The position numbers were made by a program, and so were the translations under genes. Positions 26,413 through 34,973 of a stretch of 64,000 bases of DNA are shown piece by piece. This DNA is from Atlantibacter sp032062175 (GTDB lineage: Bacteria > Pseudomonadota > Gammaproteobacteria > Enterobacterales > Enterobacteriaceae), in the NCBI RefSeq assembly GCF_032062175.1, contig NZ_DAMBQK010000001.1, positions 62,001-126,000 of the forward strand, written 5' to 3'. Under the pieces are notes generated by a model. It did no database searches and had not been told where the DNA came from. It worked only from the letters and a program-made list of their open reading frames with translations. The stretch's first letter is position 1. The number at the start of each line of letters is the position of its first letter.

Positions 26413-27681
26413 ATGGAAAAAGATCGTATTCCCCACGCCACGTCGCCCCTGGCTACGTGGCTTTCTTATCTGGAAAACCTGCACAGTAAAACCATCGACA
26501 TGGGGCTGGAGCGCGTATCGCGCGTGGCGGCGACCCTTGACATTCAAAAGCCCGCGCCGTTTGTGTTTACGGTTGCCGGCACCAACGGCAAAGGCACCAC
26601 CTGCCGCACGCTGGAAGCTATTCTGATGGCGGCTGGGCTGCGGGTTGGCGTCTACAGTTCGCCACATCTGGTGCGCTATACCGAGCGGGTGCGCATTCAG
26701 GGCGCGGAGCTTTCGGAATCCGACCATACCGCGTCGTTCAGCGCCATTGAGACTGCGCGTGGCGAGACCTCGCTGACCTATTTCGAGTACGGCACGCTGT
26801 CGGCGCTGTGGTTGTTTAAACAGTCGGCGCTGGATGTGGTGATTCTGGAAGTGGGCCTCGGCGGGCGTCTGGATGCCACCAACCTCGTGGATTGCGATGT
26901 GGCGGTCATCACCAGTATCGCCCTCGACCATACTGACTGGCTGGGGCCGGATCGCGAAAGCATTGGCCGTGAGAAAGCGGGCGTGTTCCGCGCCGGTAAA
27001 CCGGCCATCGTCGGCGAGCCGGATATGCCGACCTCCATCGCGGCGGTTGCCCTGGAGAAAGGCGCGCTGCTGGCGCGGCACGGCGTAGACTGGGATTACC
27101 AGGCAAGCGAGACCGGCTGGCATTTCCAGGATGCGCAGGGTGAATTGCGCAACCTGCCGCTGCCCTTCGTCCCGCAGCCGAACGCCGCCACGGCGCTGGC
27201 AGCGATCCGCGCCAGCCAGCTGGCGGTGAGCGAAGCCGCCATCCGCCAGGGCATCGAACAGGCGCTGCTGCCGGGGCGTTTTCAGTGCGTCAGCGAGTCG
27301 CCGCGCGTCATTTTGGATGTGGCGCACAATCCCCATGCGGCAGCGTATCTGGCAAGCCAGATGCAGCGCCTGCCTGCGGGCGGGAAAGTGCTTGCGGTCA
27401 TCGGGATGCTGCACGATAAAGATATTGCGGGCACGCTGGCCTGTCTGGAGCCGGTGGTGGATAGCTGGTATTGTGCCCCACTGGAGGGCCCGCGCGGTGC
27501 CACGGCTGAGCAACTGCTGGAACACCTGAAGCAGGGTGAACGCTATCAGAGCGTGGTGCAGGCCTGGGATGCTGCTATGGCGCAGGCTCAACCGCAAGAT
27601 ACCGTACTGGTGTGCGGTTCGTTTCATACCGTAGCGCATGTAATGGAAGCGATGGACGCGAGGAGGCGAGGTGGCGAGTAA
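26413..27681 (+). CDS. folC: FolC, dihydrofolate synthase / folylpolyglutamate synthase
   Basis: 422 residues from ATG 26413, the E. coli length; a longer frame runs back into accD and is rejected. The P-loop GTNGKGTTCRTLEA, the omega-loop region SSPHLVRYTERVRIQG and DHTDWLGPDRESIGREKAG are typical Mur-ligase-like FolC motifs. It adds glutamate to dihydropteroate and then extends the polyglutamate tail of folates. Its last 11 bases overlap the dedD start, implying coupled translation. Confidence 0.97.
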   Translation: MEKDRIPHATSPLATWLSYLENLHSKTIDMGLERVSRVAATLDIQKPAPFVFTVAGTNGKGTTCRTLEAILMAAGLRVGVYSSPHLVRYTERVRIQGAELSESDHTASFSAIETARGETSLTYFEYGTLSALWLFKQSALDVVILEVGLGGRLDATNLVDCDVAVITSIALDHTDWLGPDRESIGREKAGVFRAGKPAIVGEPDMPTSIAAVALEKGALLARHGVDWDYQASETGWHFQDAQGELRNLPLPFVPQPNAATALAAIRASQLAVSEAAIRQGIEQALLPGRFQCVSESPRVILDVAHNPHAAAYLASQMQRLPAGGKVLAVIGMLHDKDIAGTLACLEPVVDSWYCAPLEGPRGATAEQLLEHLKQGERYQSVVQAWDAAMAQAQPQDTVLVCGSFHTVAHVMEAMDARRRGGE

Positions 27682-28378
27682 ATTTCAAAACCGATTAGTG
27701 GGCACGATCGTGCTGGTCGCGCTGGGCGTAATTTTGCTGCCAGGGCTGCTGGACGGCCAGAAAAAACATTACCAGGACGAGTTTGCGGCAATCCCGCTGG
27801 TGCCGAAACCAGGGGATACTGACGAGCCGGATATGCTGCCTGCCGCCACGCAGGCGCTGCCCGCACAGCCGCCGGAAGGCGCGGCGGAAGAGGTGAGGGC
27901 GGCGAACGCGGCGGCCTCGGCGATCGATACCGGGCGTCTGGCGAATAACGCCAATAATCTCGATCCGCTGCCGGAACCGGAGCCTGTCCCGCCGGGCAAA
28001 CCGAAAGCGCAGGACACGCCGAAAAAACCGCAGACCAAACCGCAAAAAGATAAAACCGACGAACAACTGGCGATGCTGAGTGAAGAGGCACCGCCGAAGA
28101 AAGCCGAACCGGCTAAACCGGATACGCCGCCGACCGGCAAAGCTTATGTGGTGCAGTTGGGCGCGCTCAAAAATGCCGACAAAGTCAATGAAATTGTTGG
28201 TAAACTGCGCGGCGCGGGGTACCGGGTTTATACGTCGCCGTCAACGCCGGTACAGGGTAAAATCACCCGCATTCTGGTTGGGCCGGACGCCTCACGCGAT
28301 AAGTTAAAAGGATCGCTTAGCGAGCTCAACCAGCTTTCCGGGCTGAACGGGGTAGTGATGAATTATTCCGTAAACTGA
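27671..28378 (+). CDS. dedD: DedD, septal SPOR-domain cell division protein
   Basis: 235 residues with a GTG start inside the end of folC (E. coli about 220). A single membrane segment (LVGTIVLVALGVILLPGLL, about 9-27) places the rest in the periplasm. The long middle part is rich in proline, lysine, glutamate and alanine, and the C-terminal SPOR domain (about 155-235, KAYVVQLGALKNADKVNEIV) binds denuded glycan strands at the septum. The extra length compared with E. coli lies in the low-complexity linker. Confidence 0.95.
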   Translation: MASKFQNRLVGTIVLVALGVILLPGLLDGQKKHYQDEFAAIPLVPKPGDTDEPDMLPAATQALPAQPPEGAAEEVRAANAAASAIDTGRLANNANNLDPLPEPEPVPPGKPKAQDTPKKPQTKPQKDKTDEQLAMLSEEAPPKKAEPAKPDTPPTGKAYVVQLGALKNADKVNEIVGKLRGAGYRVYTSPSTPVQGKITRILVGPDASRDKLKGSLSELNQLSGLNGVVMNYSVN

Positions 28379-28470
28379 TGGTCGGGGATGAGCAGACTTA
28401 TCTGTTGATAAATAACAGATAAGACAAGAAGCTCTCCCTGAAACGCAGCGGGAACCGGGGAAAAAAGCAC

Positions 28471-28502
28471 GGCGTTGAAGATTTTTTCAACGCCTTTTTT
28501 TA
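28471..28502 (+). terminator. Terminator after dedD
   Basis: GGCGTTGAA-GATTTT-TTCAACGCC followed by TTTTTTT, a strong intrinsic terminator closing the accD-folC-dedD group. Confidence 0.93.
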
Positions 28503-28526
28503 TTGAGCAAGGGAAAGGAAATCCCT

Positions 28527-28542
28527 ACGCAAACGTTTTCTT
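28527..28542 (+). promoter_or_regulatory. PurR operator at cvpA-purF
   Basis: ACGCAAACGTTTTCTT matches the PurR consensus (ACGCAAACGTTTNCGT) except near the right end. It lies in the promoter, upstream of a likely -10 TAGAAT at 28550-28555. PurR with hypoxanthine or guanine represses this operon in E. coli. Confidence 0.85.
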
Positions 28543-28600
28543 TTTCTGTTAGAATGCGCCCCGAACTGGACGTCAGGGCGATTTATCACAGGACACATTC

Positions 28601-29086
28601 ATGGTCTGGATAGATTACGCCATCATCGCGGTTATCGGCTTTTCCTGTTTGGTAAGCGTTATCCGCGGGTTTGTGCGTGAAGCGTTATCGCTGGTTACCT
28701 GGGGCTGTGCCTTCTTTGTCGCCAGCCACTACTACACTTACCTGGCGGTTTGGTTCACTGGCTTTGAAGACGAACTGGTACGTAATGGGATAGCGATCGC
28801 AGTGCTGTTTGTTGCGACGCTGATTGTCGGCGCGATCGTCAACTATGTGATTGGCGCGCTGGTGGAGAAAACCGGCCTGTCGGGTACAGACAGGGTGTTG
28901 GGGATCTGTTTTGGCGCGCTGCGCGGTGCGCTTATCGTCTCCGCCATTCTGTTCTTTCTTGATACCTTTACCGGCTTTTCCAAAAGCGACGACTGGCAAA
29001 AATCGCAGCTTATCCCGCAATTCAGTTTCATCATCAGATGGTTTTTTGACTATCTGCAAAGCTCGTCAAGTTTCTTACCCCGGTAA
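28601..29086 (+). CDS. cvpA: CvpA, membrane protein required for colicin V production
   Basis: 161 residues (E. coli 162) with four predicted membrane segments, beginning MVWIDYAIIAVIGFSCLVSVIRGFVREA-like; the family motif GFVREALSL is present. CvpA is needed for colicin V export and for envelope robustness (bile resistance in some enterics), by an unknown mechanism. It is first in the purine-regulated cvpA-purF operon, 38 bases before purF. Confidence 0.95.
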   Translation: MVWIDYAIIAVIGFSCLVSVIRGFVREALSLVTWGCAFFVASHYYTYLAVWFTGFEDELVRNGIAIAVLFVATLIVGAIVNYVIGALVEKTGLSGTDRVLGICFGALRGALIVSAILFFLDTFTGFSKSDDWQKSQLIPQFSFIIRWFFDYLQSSSSFLPR

Positions 29087-29124
29087 TTGTGCCGGGGGCA
29101 GTCTCTTAATGAGGAAAAGACAAC

Positions 29125-30642
29125 ATGTGCGGTATTGTCGGTATCGCCGGTGTTATGCCGGTAAACCAGTCTATTTATGACGCGTTAACGGTGCTTCAGC
29201 ACCGTGGGCAGGATGCCGCAGGCATCATCACCATTGATGCAAACAACGGCTTTCGCCTGCGCAAAGCCAACGGCCTGGTGAGTGATGTATTCGAAGCCCG
29301 CCATATGCAGCGTCTGCAAGGCAATATGGGTATCGGCCATGTGCGTTATCCGACAGCAGGCAGCTCCAGCGCCTCCGAAGCACAACCCTTTTACGTGAAC
29401 TCCCCGTACGGGATCACTCTGGCGCACAACGGCAACCTGACCAACGCGCACGAACTGCGCCGGATGCTGTTTGAAGAGAAGCGCCGCCATATCAACACCA
29501 CCTCGGATTCCGAAGTTCTGCTGAACGTATTCGCCAGCGAACTGGATAACTTCCGCCACTACCCGCTGGAAGCGGATAACATTTTTGCCGCCATTGCTGC
29601 TACCAACCGCCTGATCCGCGGCGCATATGCCTGCGTGGCGATGATTATCGGCCATGGCATGGTGGCCTTCCGCGATCCGAACGGTATTCGTCCGCTGGTG
29701 CTGGGTAAGCGCGATATCGGCGATGGCCGCACCGAGTATATGGTGGCCTCCGAGAGCGTGGCGCTGGATACCCTGGGCTTCGAATTCTTACGCGACGTCG
29801 CGCCCGGCGAGGCGATTTACATCACCGAGAAGGGCCAGCTGTTTACCCGCCAGTGCGCCGATAACCCGGCCAGCAATCCGTGCCTGTTTGAGTATGTCTA
29901 CTTTGCGCGCCCTGACTCGTTTATCGACAAGATTTCCGTGTACAGCGCCCGCGTCGGCATGGGTAAAAAGCTCGGCGAGAAAATTGCCCGTGAATGGGAA
30001 GATCTCGATATCGACGTGGTCATCCCCATCCCGGAAACCTCTTGCGATATCGCGCTGGAGATTGCCCACATCCTGAATAAGCCGTACCGCCAGGGTTTTG
30101 TGAAAAACCGCTACGTGGGCCGCACCTTTATCATGCCGGGCCAGCATCTGCGCCGTAAATCGGTGCGCCGCAAGCTCAATGCCAACCGCGCAGAATTCCG
30201 CGATAAGAACGTATTGCTGGTGGATGACTCTATCGTTCGCGGCACCACCTCTGAGCAGATTATCGAGATGGCGCGTGAAGCGGGGGCGAAGAAGGTTTAT
30301 CTGGCCTCTGCTGCGCCGGAAATTCGTTTCCCGAACGTCTACGGCATTGATATGCCGAGCGCTAACGAGCTGATTGCCCACGGGCGCGAAGTGGATGAAA
30401 TTCGCCAGATCATCGGCGCAGACGGGCTGATTTTCCAGGACCTGGACGATCTGATTGAAGCGGTACGCGCCGAGAACCCAGATATTCAGCAGTTTGAATG
30501 CTCGGTGTTTAACGGCGTTTACGTCACGAAAGACGTCGACCAGCAATATCTGGAGTATCTTGAATCCCTGCGTAATGACGACGCCAAAGCGGTGCTGCGC
30601 CAGAACGAAGTGGAGAATTTAGAGATGCATAACGAAGGGTAA
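29125..30642 (+). CDS. purF: PurF, amidophosphoribosyltransferase
   Basis: 505 residues, the E. coli length. After the initiator methionine comes the catalytic Cys2 (MCGIVGIAGVM) of the N-terminal glutaminase. The PRPP-binding motif VLLVDDSIVRGTTS lies at about 363-376 in the phosphoribosyltransferase domain. It makes 5-phosphoribosylamine from PRPP and glutamine, the first committed step of purine synthesis. The GAGGAAAAG ribosome site is strong. Confidence 0.98.
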   Translation: MCGIVGIAGVMPVNQSIYDALTVLQHRGQDAAGIITIDANNGFRLRKANGLVSDVFEARHMQRLQGNMGIGHVRYPTAGSSSASEAQPFYVNSPYGITLAHNGNLTNAHELRRMLFEEKRRHINTTSDSEVLLNVFASELDNFRHYPLEADNIFAAIAATNRLIRGAYACVAMIIGHGMVAFRDPNGIRPLVLGKRDIGDGRTEYMVASESVALDTLGFEFLRDVAPGEAIYITEKGQLFTRQCADNPASNPCLFEYVYFARPDSFIDKISVYSARVGMGKKLGEKIAREWEDLDIDVVIPIPETSCDIALEIAHILNKPYRQGFVKNRYVGRTFIMPGQHLRRKSVRRKLNANRAEFRDKNVLLVDDSIVRGTTSEQIIEMAREAGAKKVYLASAAPEIRFPNVYGIDMPSANELIAHGREVDEIRQIIGADGLIFQDLDDLIEAVRAENPDIQQFECSVFNGVYVTKDVDQQYLEYLESLRNDDAKAVLRQNEVENLEMHNEG

Positions 30643-30649
30643 AACGTCG

Positions 30650-30679
30650 ATCCCTTCCGGACCACCGGGAGGGATTTTT
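30650..30679 (+). terminator. Terminator after purF
   Basis: ATCCCTTCCGG-ACCA-CCGGGAGGGAT followed by TTTT, an intrinsic terminator. Confidence 0.88.
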
Positions 30680-30781
30680 CATTCCGTCTCTCTGCATTTC
30701 CCTTCAACGCCTGGCTAACTTGCATATCCCTCGCTGTTGCGGCAAAGTTTGCCCACGTATTTTCCGTTCAGGCAAAAACTA

Positions 30782-31351
30782 ATGAAACGACTCATTGTGG
30801 GCATTTCCGGGGCAAGCGGAGCGATTTATGGGGTTCGGTTGTTGCAGGTGCTGCAATCGGTGCCTGAGGTCGAAACCCATCTGATCATGAGCCAGGCCGC
30901 ACGCCAGACGCTGGCGCTGGAAACCTCGCTGTCGCTGCGCGATGTGCAGGCGCTGGCCGATGTGGTCCACGATGCGCGGGATATCGCCGCCAGCATTTCA
31001 TCCGGGTCGTTTCGTACATCGGGGATGGTGATCCTGCCATGCTCCATCAAAACGCTCTCCGGCATTGTGCACAGTTATACCGATGGGTTGCTGACCCGCG
31101 CCGCAGACGTCGTGTTGAAAGAGCGCCGTCCGTTAATTCTTTGCGTGCGGGAAACGCCGCTGCACGTTGGGCATTTGCGCCTGATGACCCAGGCTGCGGA
31201 GTTAGGCGCGGTAATAATGCCGCCGATGCCTGCGTTTTATCACCAGCCCGCCACACTCAATGACGTGATTAACCAGACGGTGAACCGGGTACTCGACCAG
31301 TTGGATATCGAACTGCCGGAAGATCTTTTCCATCGCTGGCAGGGAGCCTGA
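30782..31351 (+). CDS. ubiX: UbiX, flavin prenyltransferase
   Basis: 189 residues from ATG 30782, the E. coli length; the frame opens earlier (30737) but those codons are outside the family. GISGASGAIYGVRLLQVL is the FMN-binding N-terminus, and PCSIKTLSGIVHSYTDGLLTRAAD and RPLILCVRETPLH are conserved active-site segments. It attaches a dimethylallyl group to FMN to make the prenylated cofactor of UbiD, the decarboxylase of ubiquinone synthesis. Confidence 0.97.
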   Translation: MKRLIVGISGASGAIYGVRLLQVLQSVPEVETHLIMSQAARQTLALETSLSLRDVQALADVVHDARDIAASISSGSFRTSGMVILPCSIKTLSGIVHSYTDGLLTRAADVVLKERRPLILCVRETPLHVGHLRLMTQAAELGAVIMPPMPAFYHQPATLNDVINQTVNRVLDQLDIELPEDLFHRWQGA

Positions 31352-31397
31352 CGCATCTGTTCGGTGCGTCGAAATCTGAGCGCCTCATTTTGGGGCA
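31352..31397 (+). promoter_or_regulatory. NtrC-site-like repeats upstream of argT (weak)
   Basis: CGCATCTGTTCGGTGCG (31352-31368) and CGCCTCATTTTGGGGCA (31381-31397) resemble the NtrC site TGCACC-N5-GGTGCA (9 and 8 of 12 positions). They lie about 150-200 bases before the sigma-54-type promoter, a usual distance for this enhancer protein. The first is also an inverted repeat right after ubiX. Confidence 0.35.
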
Positions 31398-31548
31398 TTT
31401 TTGTAACCGCGATCAAATCCTGAAAATATAATCCCCGTTCACGCATTTCCGCTAAAGACATTCCCCTTCGTAATGCTATCTTTCACTACATCTACTTTAT
31501 TGTAACTTTTACTTAACATCTGCCGGGGCTCGCCCGTTCCGCGAAAAC

Positions 31549-31564
31549 TGGCACAGGAAGTGCA
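31549..31564 (+). promoter_or_regulatory. Sigma-54 promoter of argT
   Basis: TGGCAC-AGGAA-GTGCA has the -24 GG and -12 GC doublets exactly 12 bases apart and differs from the TTGCA element at one base. The leader from here to argT is about 50 bases. Nitrogen-limited expression of argT from a sigma-54 promoter is known in Salmonella and E. coli. Confidence 0.8.
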
Positions 31565-31623
31565 ATGCAAAGTAGCAACACAACAATATAAACAACACAA
31601 AGAAAACCACTTGAGGGTAACGT

Positions 31624-32406
31624 ATGAAGAAGAAGGCTATTGCACTGTCATTGCTGCTGGGGCTCTCCGTGGCGTCCAGCGCGTTCGCCGCGCTGCCGCA
31701 GACGGTTCGTATTGGGACGGACGCCACCTACGCACCATTCTCTTCTAAAGACGCCAAAGGCGATTTCGTGGGTTTCGATATCGATCTCGGTAATGAGATG
31801 TGCAAGCGCATGGCGGTGAAATGTACCTGGGTGGGCAGCGATTTCGACTCGCTGATCCCGTCTCTGAAAGCCAAAAAAATCGACGCGATTATCTCTTCGC
31901 TGTCGATTACTGAAAAACGCCAGCAGGAAATCGCCTTCTCAGAAAAACTGTACGCGGCGGATTCCCGCCTGATTGCCGCCAAAGGCTCGCCGATCCAGCC
32001 GACCATCGAGTCGCTGAAAGGCAAGCACGTCGGCGTTCTCCAGGGTTCTACCCAGGAAGGTTTCGCCAACGACAACTGGCGTAACAAAGGCGTCGATGTG
32101 GTGGCGTACCAGAACCAGGATCTGATCTATTCCGACCTGGCGGCAGGCCGTCTTGATGCCGCGTTCCAGGATGAAGTCGCCGCCAGCGAAGGCTTCCTGA
32201 AGCAGCCAGCGGGTAAAGAGTTCGCGTTTGCCGGCCCGTCAGTGAAAGATAAAAAATACTTTGGCGATGGCACCGGTATCGGCCTGCGCCAGAGCGACAC
32301 CGAGCTGAAAGCAGCCTTTGATAAAGCCTTTGATGAACTGCGTAAAGACGGCACTTACGACAAAATAGCGAAGAAATACTTCGACTTTAACGTCTACGGT
32401 GACTAA
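31624..32406 (+). CDS. argT: ArgT, lysine/arginine/ornithine-binding periplasmic protein
   Basis: 260 residues. The signal peptide MKKKAIALSLLLGLSVASSAFA is cleaved before ALPQTVRIG. The type II binding-protein fold carries TDATYAPFSSKDAKGDFVGF at the start and IISSLSITEKRQQEIAFS in the hinge. It delivers basic amino acids to the HisQMP2 membrane complex encoded downstream. It is a paralogue of hisJ, which lies immediately after it in tandem. The AGGGTAACGT region provides the ribosome site. Confidence 0.95.
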   Translation: MKKKAIALSLLLGLSVASSAFAALPQTVRIGTDATYAPFSSKDAKGDFVGFDIDLGNEMCKRMAVKCTWVGSDFDSLIPSLKAKKIDAIISSLSITEKRQQEIAFSEKLYAADSRLIAAKGSPIQPTIESLKGKHVGVLQGSTQEGFANDNWRNKGVDVVAYQNQDLIYSDLAAGRLDAAFQDEVAASEGFLKQPAGKEFAFAGPSVKDKKYFGDGTGIGLRQSDTELKAAFDKAFDELRKDGTYDKIAKKYFDFNVYGD

Positions 32407-32412
32407 TACGGA

Positions 32413-32438
32413 CGCGCCCGGTTCGCCCGGGCGCGGCT
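32413..32438 (+). terminator. GC-rich hairpin after argT
   Basis: CGCGCCCGG-TTCGC-CCGGGCGCG forms a very stable 9-bp stem eight bases after the argT stop, followed only by GCTTTG. It may reduce read-through into hisJ and protect argT mRNA. Confidence 0.65.
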
Positions 32439-32463
32439 TTGGGTAACGGCCATTCCATAGCGT

Positions 32464-32532
32464 CTCACTTTTTTGGTGCAATTTACCGACGATGTTGCGT
32501 TATGGTGCATGGATCGCACTGTTTTAGCGCGT
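32464..32532 (+). promoter_or_regulatory. Candidate NtrC-binding cluster upstream of hisJ
   Basis: CTCACTTTTTTGGTGCA (32464-32480) fits TGCACC-N5-GGTGCA at ten of twelve positions (C/T at the last left-half position counted as a match). Weaker matches follow at 32493-32509 and around 32515-32531. They lie about 80-150 bases before the hisJ sigma-54-type promoter. Confidence 0.5.
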
Positions 32533-32610
32533 CGAGTGAATAATTAAGCATCGTAAGCGAAAAAAATCCGCGTGGGCGGGCATAATCTTTTGCCTAAATG
32601 CGCATAACAG

Positions 32611-32626
32611 TGGCACGATACGTGCT
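32611..32626 (+). promoter_or_regulatory. Sigma-54 promoter of hisJQMP
   Basis: TGGCAC-GATAC-GTGCT has the invariant GG and GC doublets 12 bases apart and the favoured TGGCACG -24 element. The start codon of hisJ is 54 bases downstream. This agrees with nitrogen control of the histidine transport operon known from Salmonella. Confidence 0.75.
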
Positions 32627-32679
32627 GTCTCGATGTTTAGAGCACTACAACACAAAAAGACAACTCACCGAGGATTGCT

Positions 32680-33462
32680 ATGAAAAAGTTGGTGTTATCC
32701 CTTTCTCTGGTACTGGCGTTTTCCAGTGTTTCCACCGCGTTCGCCGCGATTCCAAAAAATCTCCGTATCGGCACCGATCCCACTTATGCACCCTTCGAAT
32801 CGAAGAATGCGCAGGGGGAATTAGTCGGTTTTGATATCGATTTGGCGAAAGAGCTGTGTAAACGCATCCAGACACAATGTACCTTCGTTGAAAACCCGCT
32901 GGATGCGCTGATCCCGTCTTTGAAAGCGAAAAAAATCGACGCCATTATGTCGTCGCTTTCCATCACCGAAAAACGTCAGCAGGAAATCGCATTCACCGAC
33001 AAACTCTACGCGGCGGATTCTCGCCTGGTAGTGGCAAAAGATTCTGATATTGAACCGAATCTTGAGAAGCTGAAAGGCAAACGTGTCGGCGTATTGCAGG
33101 GCACCACCCAGGAAACTTACGGCAATGTGCACTGGGCGCCAAAAGGCGTAGAAATCGTTTCCTATCAGGGCCAGGACAACATCTATTCTGACCTGACCGC
33201 AGGCCGTATCCAGGCCGCGTTCCAGGATGAAGTCGCCGCCAGCGAAGGCTTCCTGAAACAGCCTATCGGTAAAGATTACAAGTTCGGCGGCCCGTCCATC
33301 AAAGACGAGAAGCTGTTCGGCGTCGGCACCGGCATGGGTATTCGTAAAGAAGACAACGAACTGCGTGAAGCGCTGAACAAAGCCTTTGCTGAAATGCGTG
33401 CCGATGGCACCTACGAAAAACTGGCTAAGAAATACTTCGACTTTGACGTATACGGCGGTTAA
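32680..33462 (+). CDS. hisJ: HisJ, histidine-binding periplasmic protein
   Basis: 260 residues. The signal peptide MKKLVLSLSLVLAFSSVSTAFA is followed by AIPKNLRIGTDPTYAPFESK. The same fold and hinge as ArgT are present (MSSLSITEKRQQEIAFTDK), with about 70 percent identity by eye. It binds L-histidine and presents it to HisQM. The second position in the argT-hisJ tandem, directly before hisQMP, decides which paralogue is HisJ. The ribosome site CGAGGA lies 7 bases upstream. Confidence 0.95.
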   Translation: MKKLVLSLSLVLAFSSVSTAFAAIPKNLRIGTDPTYAPFESKNAQGELVGFDIDLAKELCKRIQTQCTFVENPLDALIPSLKAKKIDAIMSSLSITEKRQQEIAFTDKLYAADSRLVVAKDSDIEPNLEKLKGKRVGVLQGTTQETYGNVHWAPKGVEIVSYQGQDNIYSDLTAGRIQAAFQDEVAASEGFLKQPIGKDYKFGGPSIKDEKLFGVGTGMGIRKEDNELREALNKAFAEMRADGTYEKLAKKYFDFDVYGG

Positions 33463-33481
33463 TCGTCACATAGAGTTGCCG

Positions 33482-33501
33482 CGCCCCGGCTAGCCGGGGC
33501 G
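33482..33501 (+). repeat. Perfect 20-base palindrome between hisJ and hisQ
   Basis: CGCCCCGGC-TA-GCCGGGGCG lies 19 bases after the hisJ stop with no U-run. In Salmonella a REP element occupies this gap and keeps the binding-protein mRNA more abundant than that of the membrane parts; this stem could do the same, although it is not a REP sequence. Confidence 0.7.
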
Positions 33502-33562
33502 TTATAAGGGTTAACCCGTCAGGCGCTCATTTAAGACAGATATTGATCACAGGATAAGCACC

Positions 33563-34249
33563 ATGCTGTATGGGTTTTCACAAGTCATCTTACAAGGGGC
33601 TATCGTCACGCTTGAACTGGCGCTGAGCTCCGTTATCCTGGCGGTTCTCATTGGCCTGGTGGGCGCGGCGGGAAAGCTGTCACGCAACCGCGCGCTGGGG
33701 CTGCTGTTTGAAGCCTATACCACGCTGATCCGCGGCGTTCCCGATCTCGTTTTGATGTTGCTCATTTTCTACGGGCTGCAAATTGCCCTGAATACCGTGA
33801 CCGACGCGCTGGGCCTGGCGCAGTTTGATATCGATCCGATGGTCGCGGGTATCATCACGCTGGGATTTATCTACGGCGCTTACTTCACCGAAACCTTTCG
33901 CGGCGCGTTTATGGCGGTGCCGAAAGGGCATATCGAAGCCGCTACCGCCTTTGGATTCACCAATGTGCAAACCTTCCGCCGCGTTCTGTTCCCCGCGATG
34001 ATGCGCTTTGCGCTACCGGGGATCGGCAACAACTGGCAGGTTATCCTCAAAGCCACCGCGCTGGTCTCGCTGCTGGGACTGGAAGATGTGGTCAAGGCTA
34101 CGCAGCTCGCCGGTAAAAGCACCTGGGAGCCGTTCTACTTTGCCGTGGTCTGCGGTGTGATTTATTTAGTGTTTACCACCGTTTCCAACGGCGTACTGTT
34201 GCTGCTGGAGCGCCGTTATACGGTGGGTGTGAAGAGGGCCGACCTGTGA
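33563..34249 (+). CDS. hisQ: HisQ, histidine/lysine/arginine ABC transporter permease
   Basis: 228 residues with about five membrane segments. The polar amino acid permease motif is present (RGVPDLVLMLLIFYGLQ and the EAA loop FRGAFMAVPKGHIEAATAFG). It pairs with HisM to form the membrane channel and contacts HisP through the EAA loop. It overlaps hisM by four bases (33563-34249 against 34246), so the two subunits are translationally coupled. Confidence 0.96.
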   Translation: MLYGFSQVILQGAIVTLELALSSVILAVLIGLVGAAGKLSRNRALGLLFEAYTTLIRGVPDLVLMLLIFYGLQIALNTVTDALGLAQFDIDPMVAGIITLGFIYGAYFTETFRGAFMAVPKGHIEAATAFGFTNVQTFRRVLFPAMMRFALPGIGNNWQVILKATALVSLLGLEDVVKATQLAGKSTWEPFYFAVVCGVIYLVFTTVSNGVLLLLERRYTVGVKRADL

Positions 34250-34962
34250 TTGAAATTATTCAGGAATACTGGAAATCCCTGCTGTGGACCGACGGTTACC
34301 GTTTTACCGGGGTGGCGATCACCCTGTGGTTGTTAATTTCTTCGGTAGTGATGGGCGGCATCCTGGCGGTGTTTCTCGCTATTGGTCGCGTCTCCAGCAA
34401 TAAATTTATCCAGTTTCCCATCTGGCTGTTTACCTATATCTTCCGCGGTACGCCGCTGTATGTGCAGTTGCTGGTATTTTACTCCGGCATGTACACCCTG
34501 GAAGTGGTTAAAGGCACCGAACTGCTGAACGCCTTTTTCCGCAGCGGCCTGAACTGTACCGTGCTGGCATTGACGCTCAATACCTGCGCCTACACCACCG
34601 AGATTTTCGCCGGGGCGATTCGTTCAGTACCCCATGGCGAAATCGAAGCGGCGCGCGCCTATGGCTTTTCGCGCTTTAAAATGTACCGCTGCATTATTCT
34701 GCCTTCGGCGCTGCGTATCGCGCTGCCGGCCTACAGCAATGAAGTGATTTTAATGCTGCACTCCACGGCGCTGGCGTTTACCGCCACCGTGCCGGATCTG
34801 CTGAAAATCGCCCGTGATATTAACTCGGCGACCTATCAGCCGTTTACCGCCTTCGGTATTGCGGCGGTGCTTTATCTCATGATTTCTTATGTCCTGATAA
34901 GCCTGTTCCGCCGCGCGGAGAGACGCTGGTTAGGGCATGTTAAACCTGCTTCAACGCACTGA
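34246..34962 (+). CDS. hisM: HisM, histidine/lysine/arginine ABC transporter permease
   Basis: 238 residues, five membrane segments. FRGTPLYVQLLVFYSGMY and the EAA loop FAGAIRSVPHGEIEAARAYG mark the amino acid permease family. It starts with GTG inside the end of hisQ (GTGA overlap). Partner of HisQ in the HisQMP2 complex used by both HisJ and ArgT. hisP begins 11 bases downstream. Confidence 0.96.
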   Translation: MIEIIQEYWKSLLWTDGYRFTGVAITLWLLISSVVMGGILAVFLAIGRVSSNKFIQFPIWLFTYIFRGTPLYVQLLVFYSGMYTLEVVKGTELLNAFFRSGLNCTVLALTLNTCAYTTEIFAGAIRSVPHGEIEAARAYGFSRFKMYRCIILPSALRIALPAYSNEVILMLHSTALAFTATVPDLLKIARDINSATYQPFTAFGIAAVLYLMISYVLISLFRRAERRWLGHVKPASTH

Positions 34963-34973
34963 GTGGCCCACGA

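Noticed and set aside
26395..27639. 414-codon open frame opposite folC
   Set aside because: Antisense shadow of an intact folC with arginine/histidine-rich, non-family sequence.
32598..32834. 78-codon frame overlapping the start of hisJ
   Set aside because: Runs out of frame over the hisJ signal peptide and starts at the sigma-54 promoter; no ribosome site.
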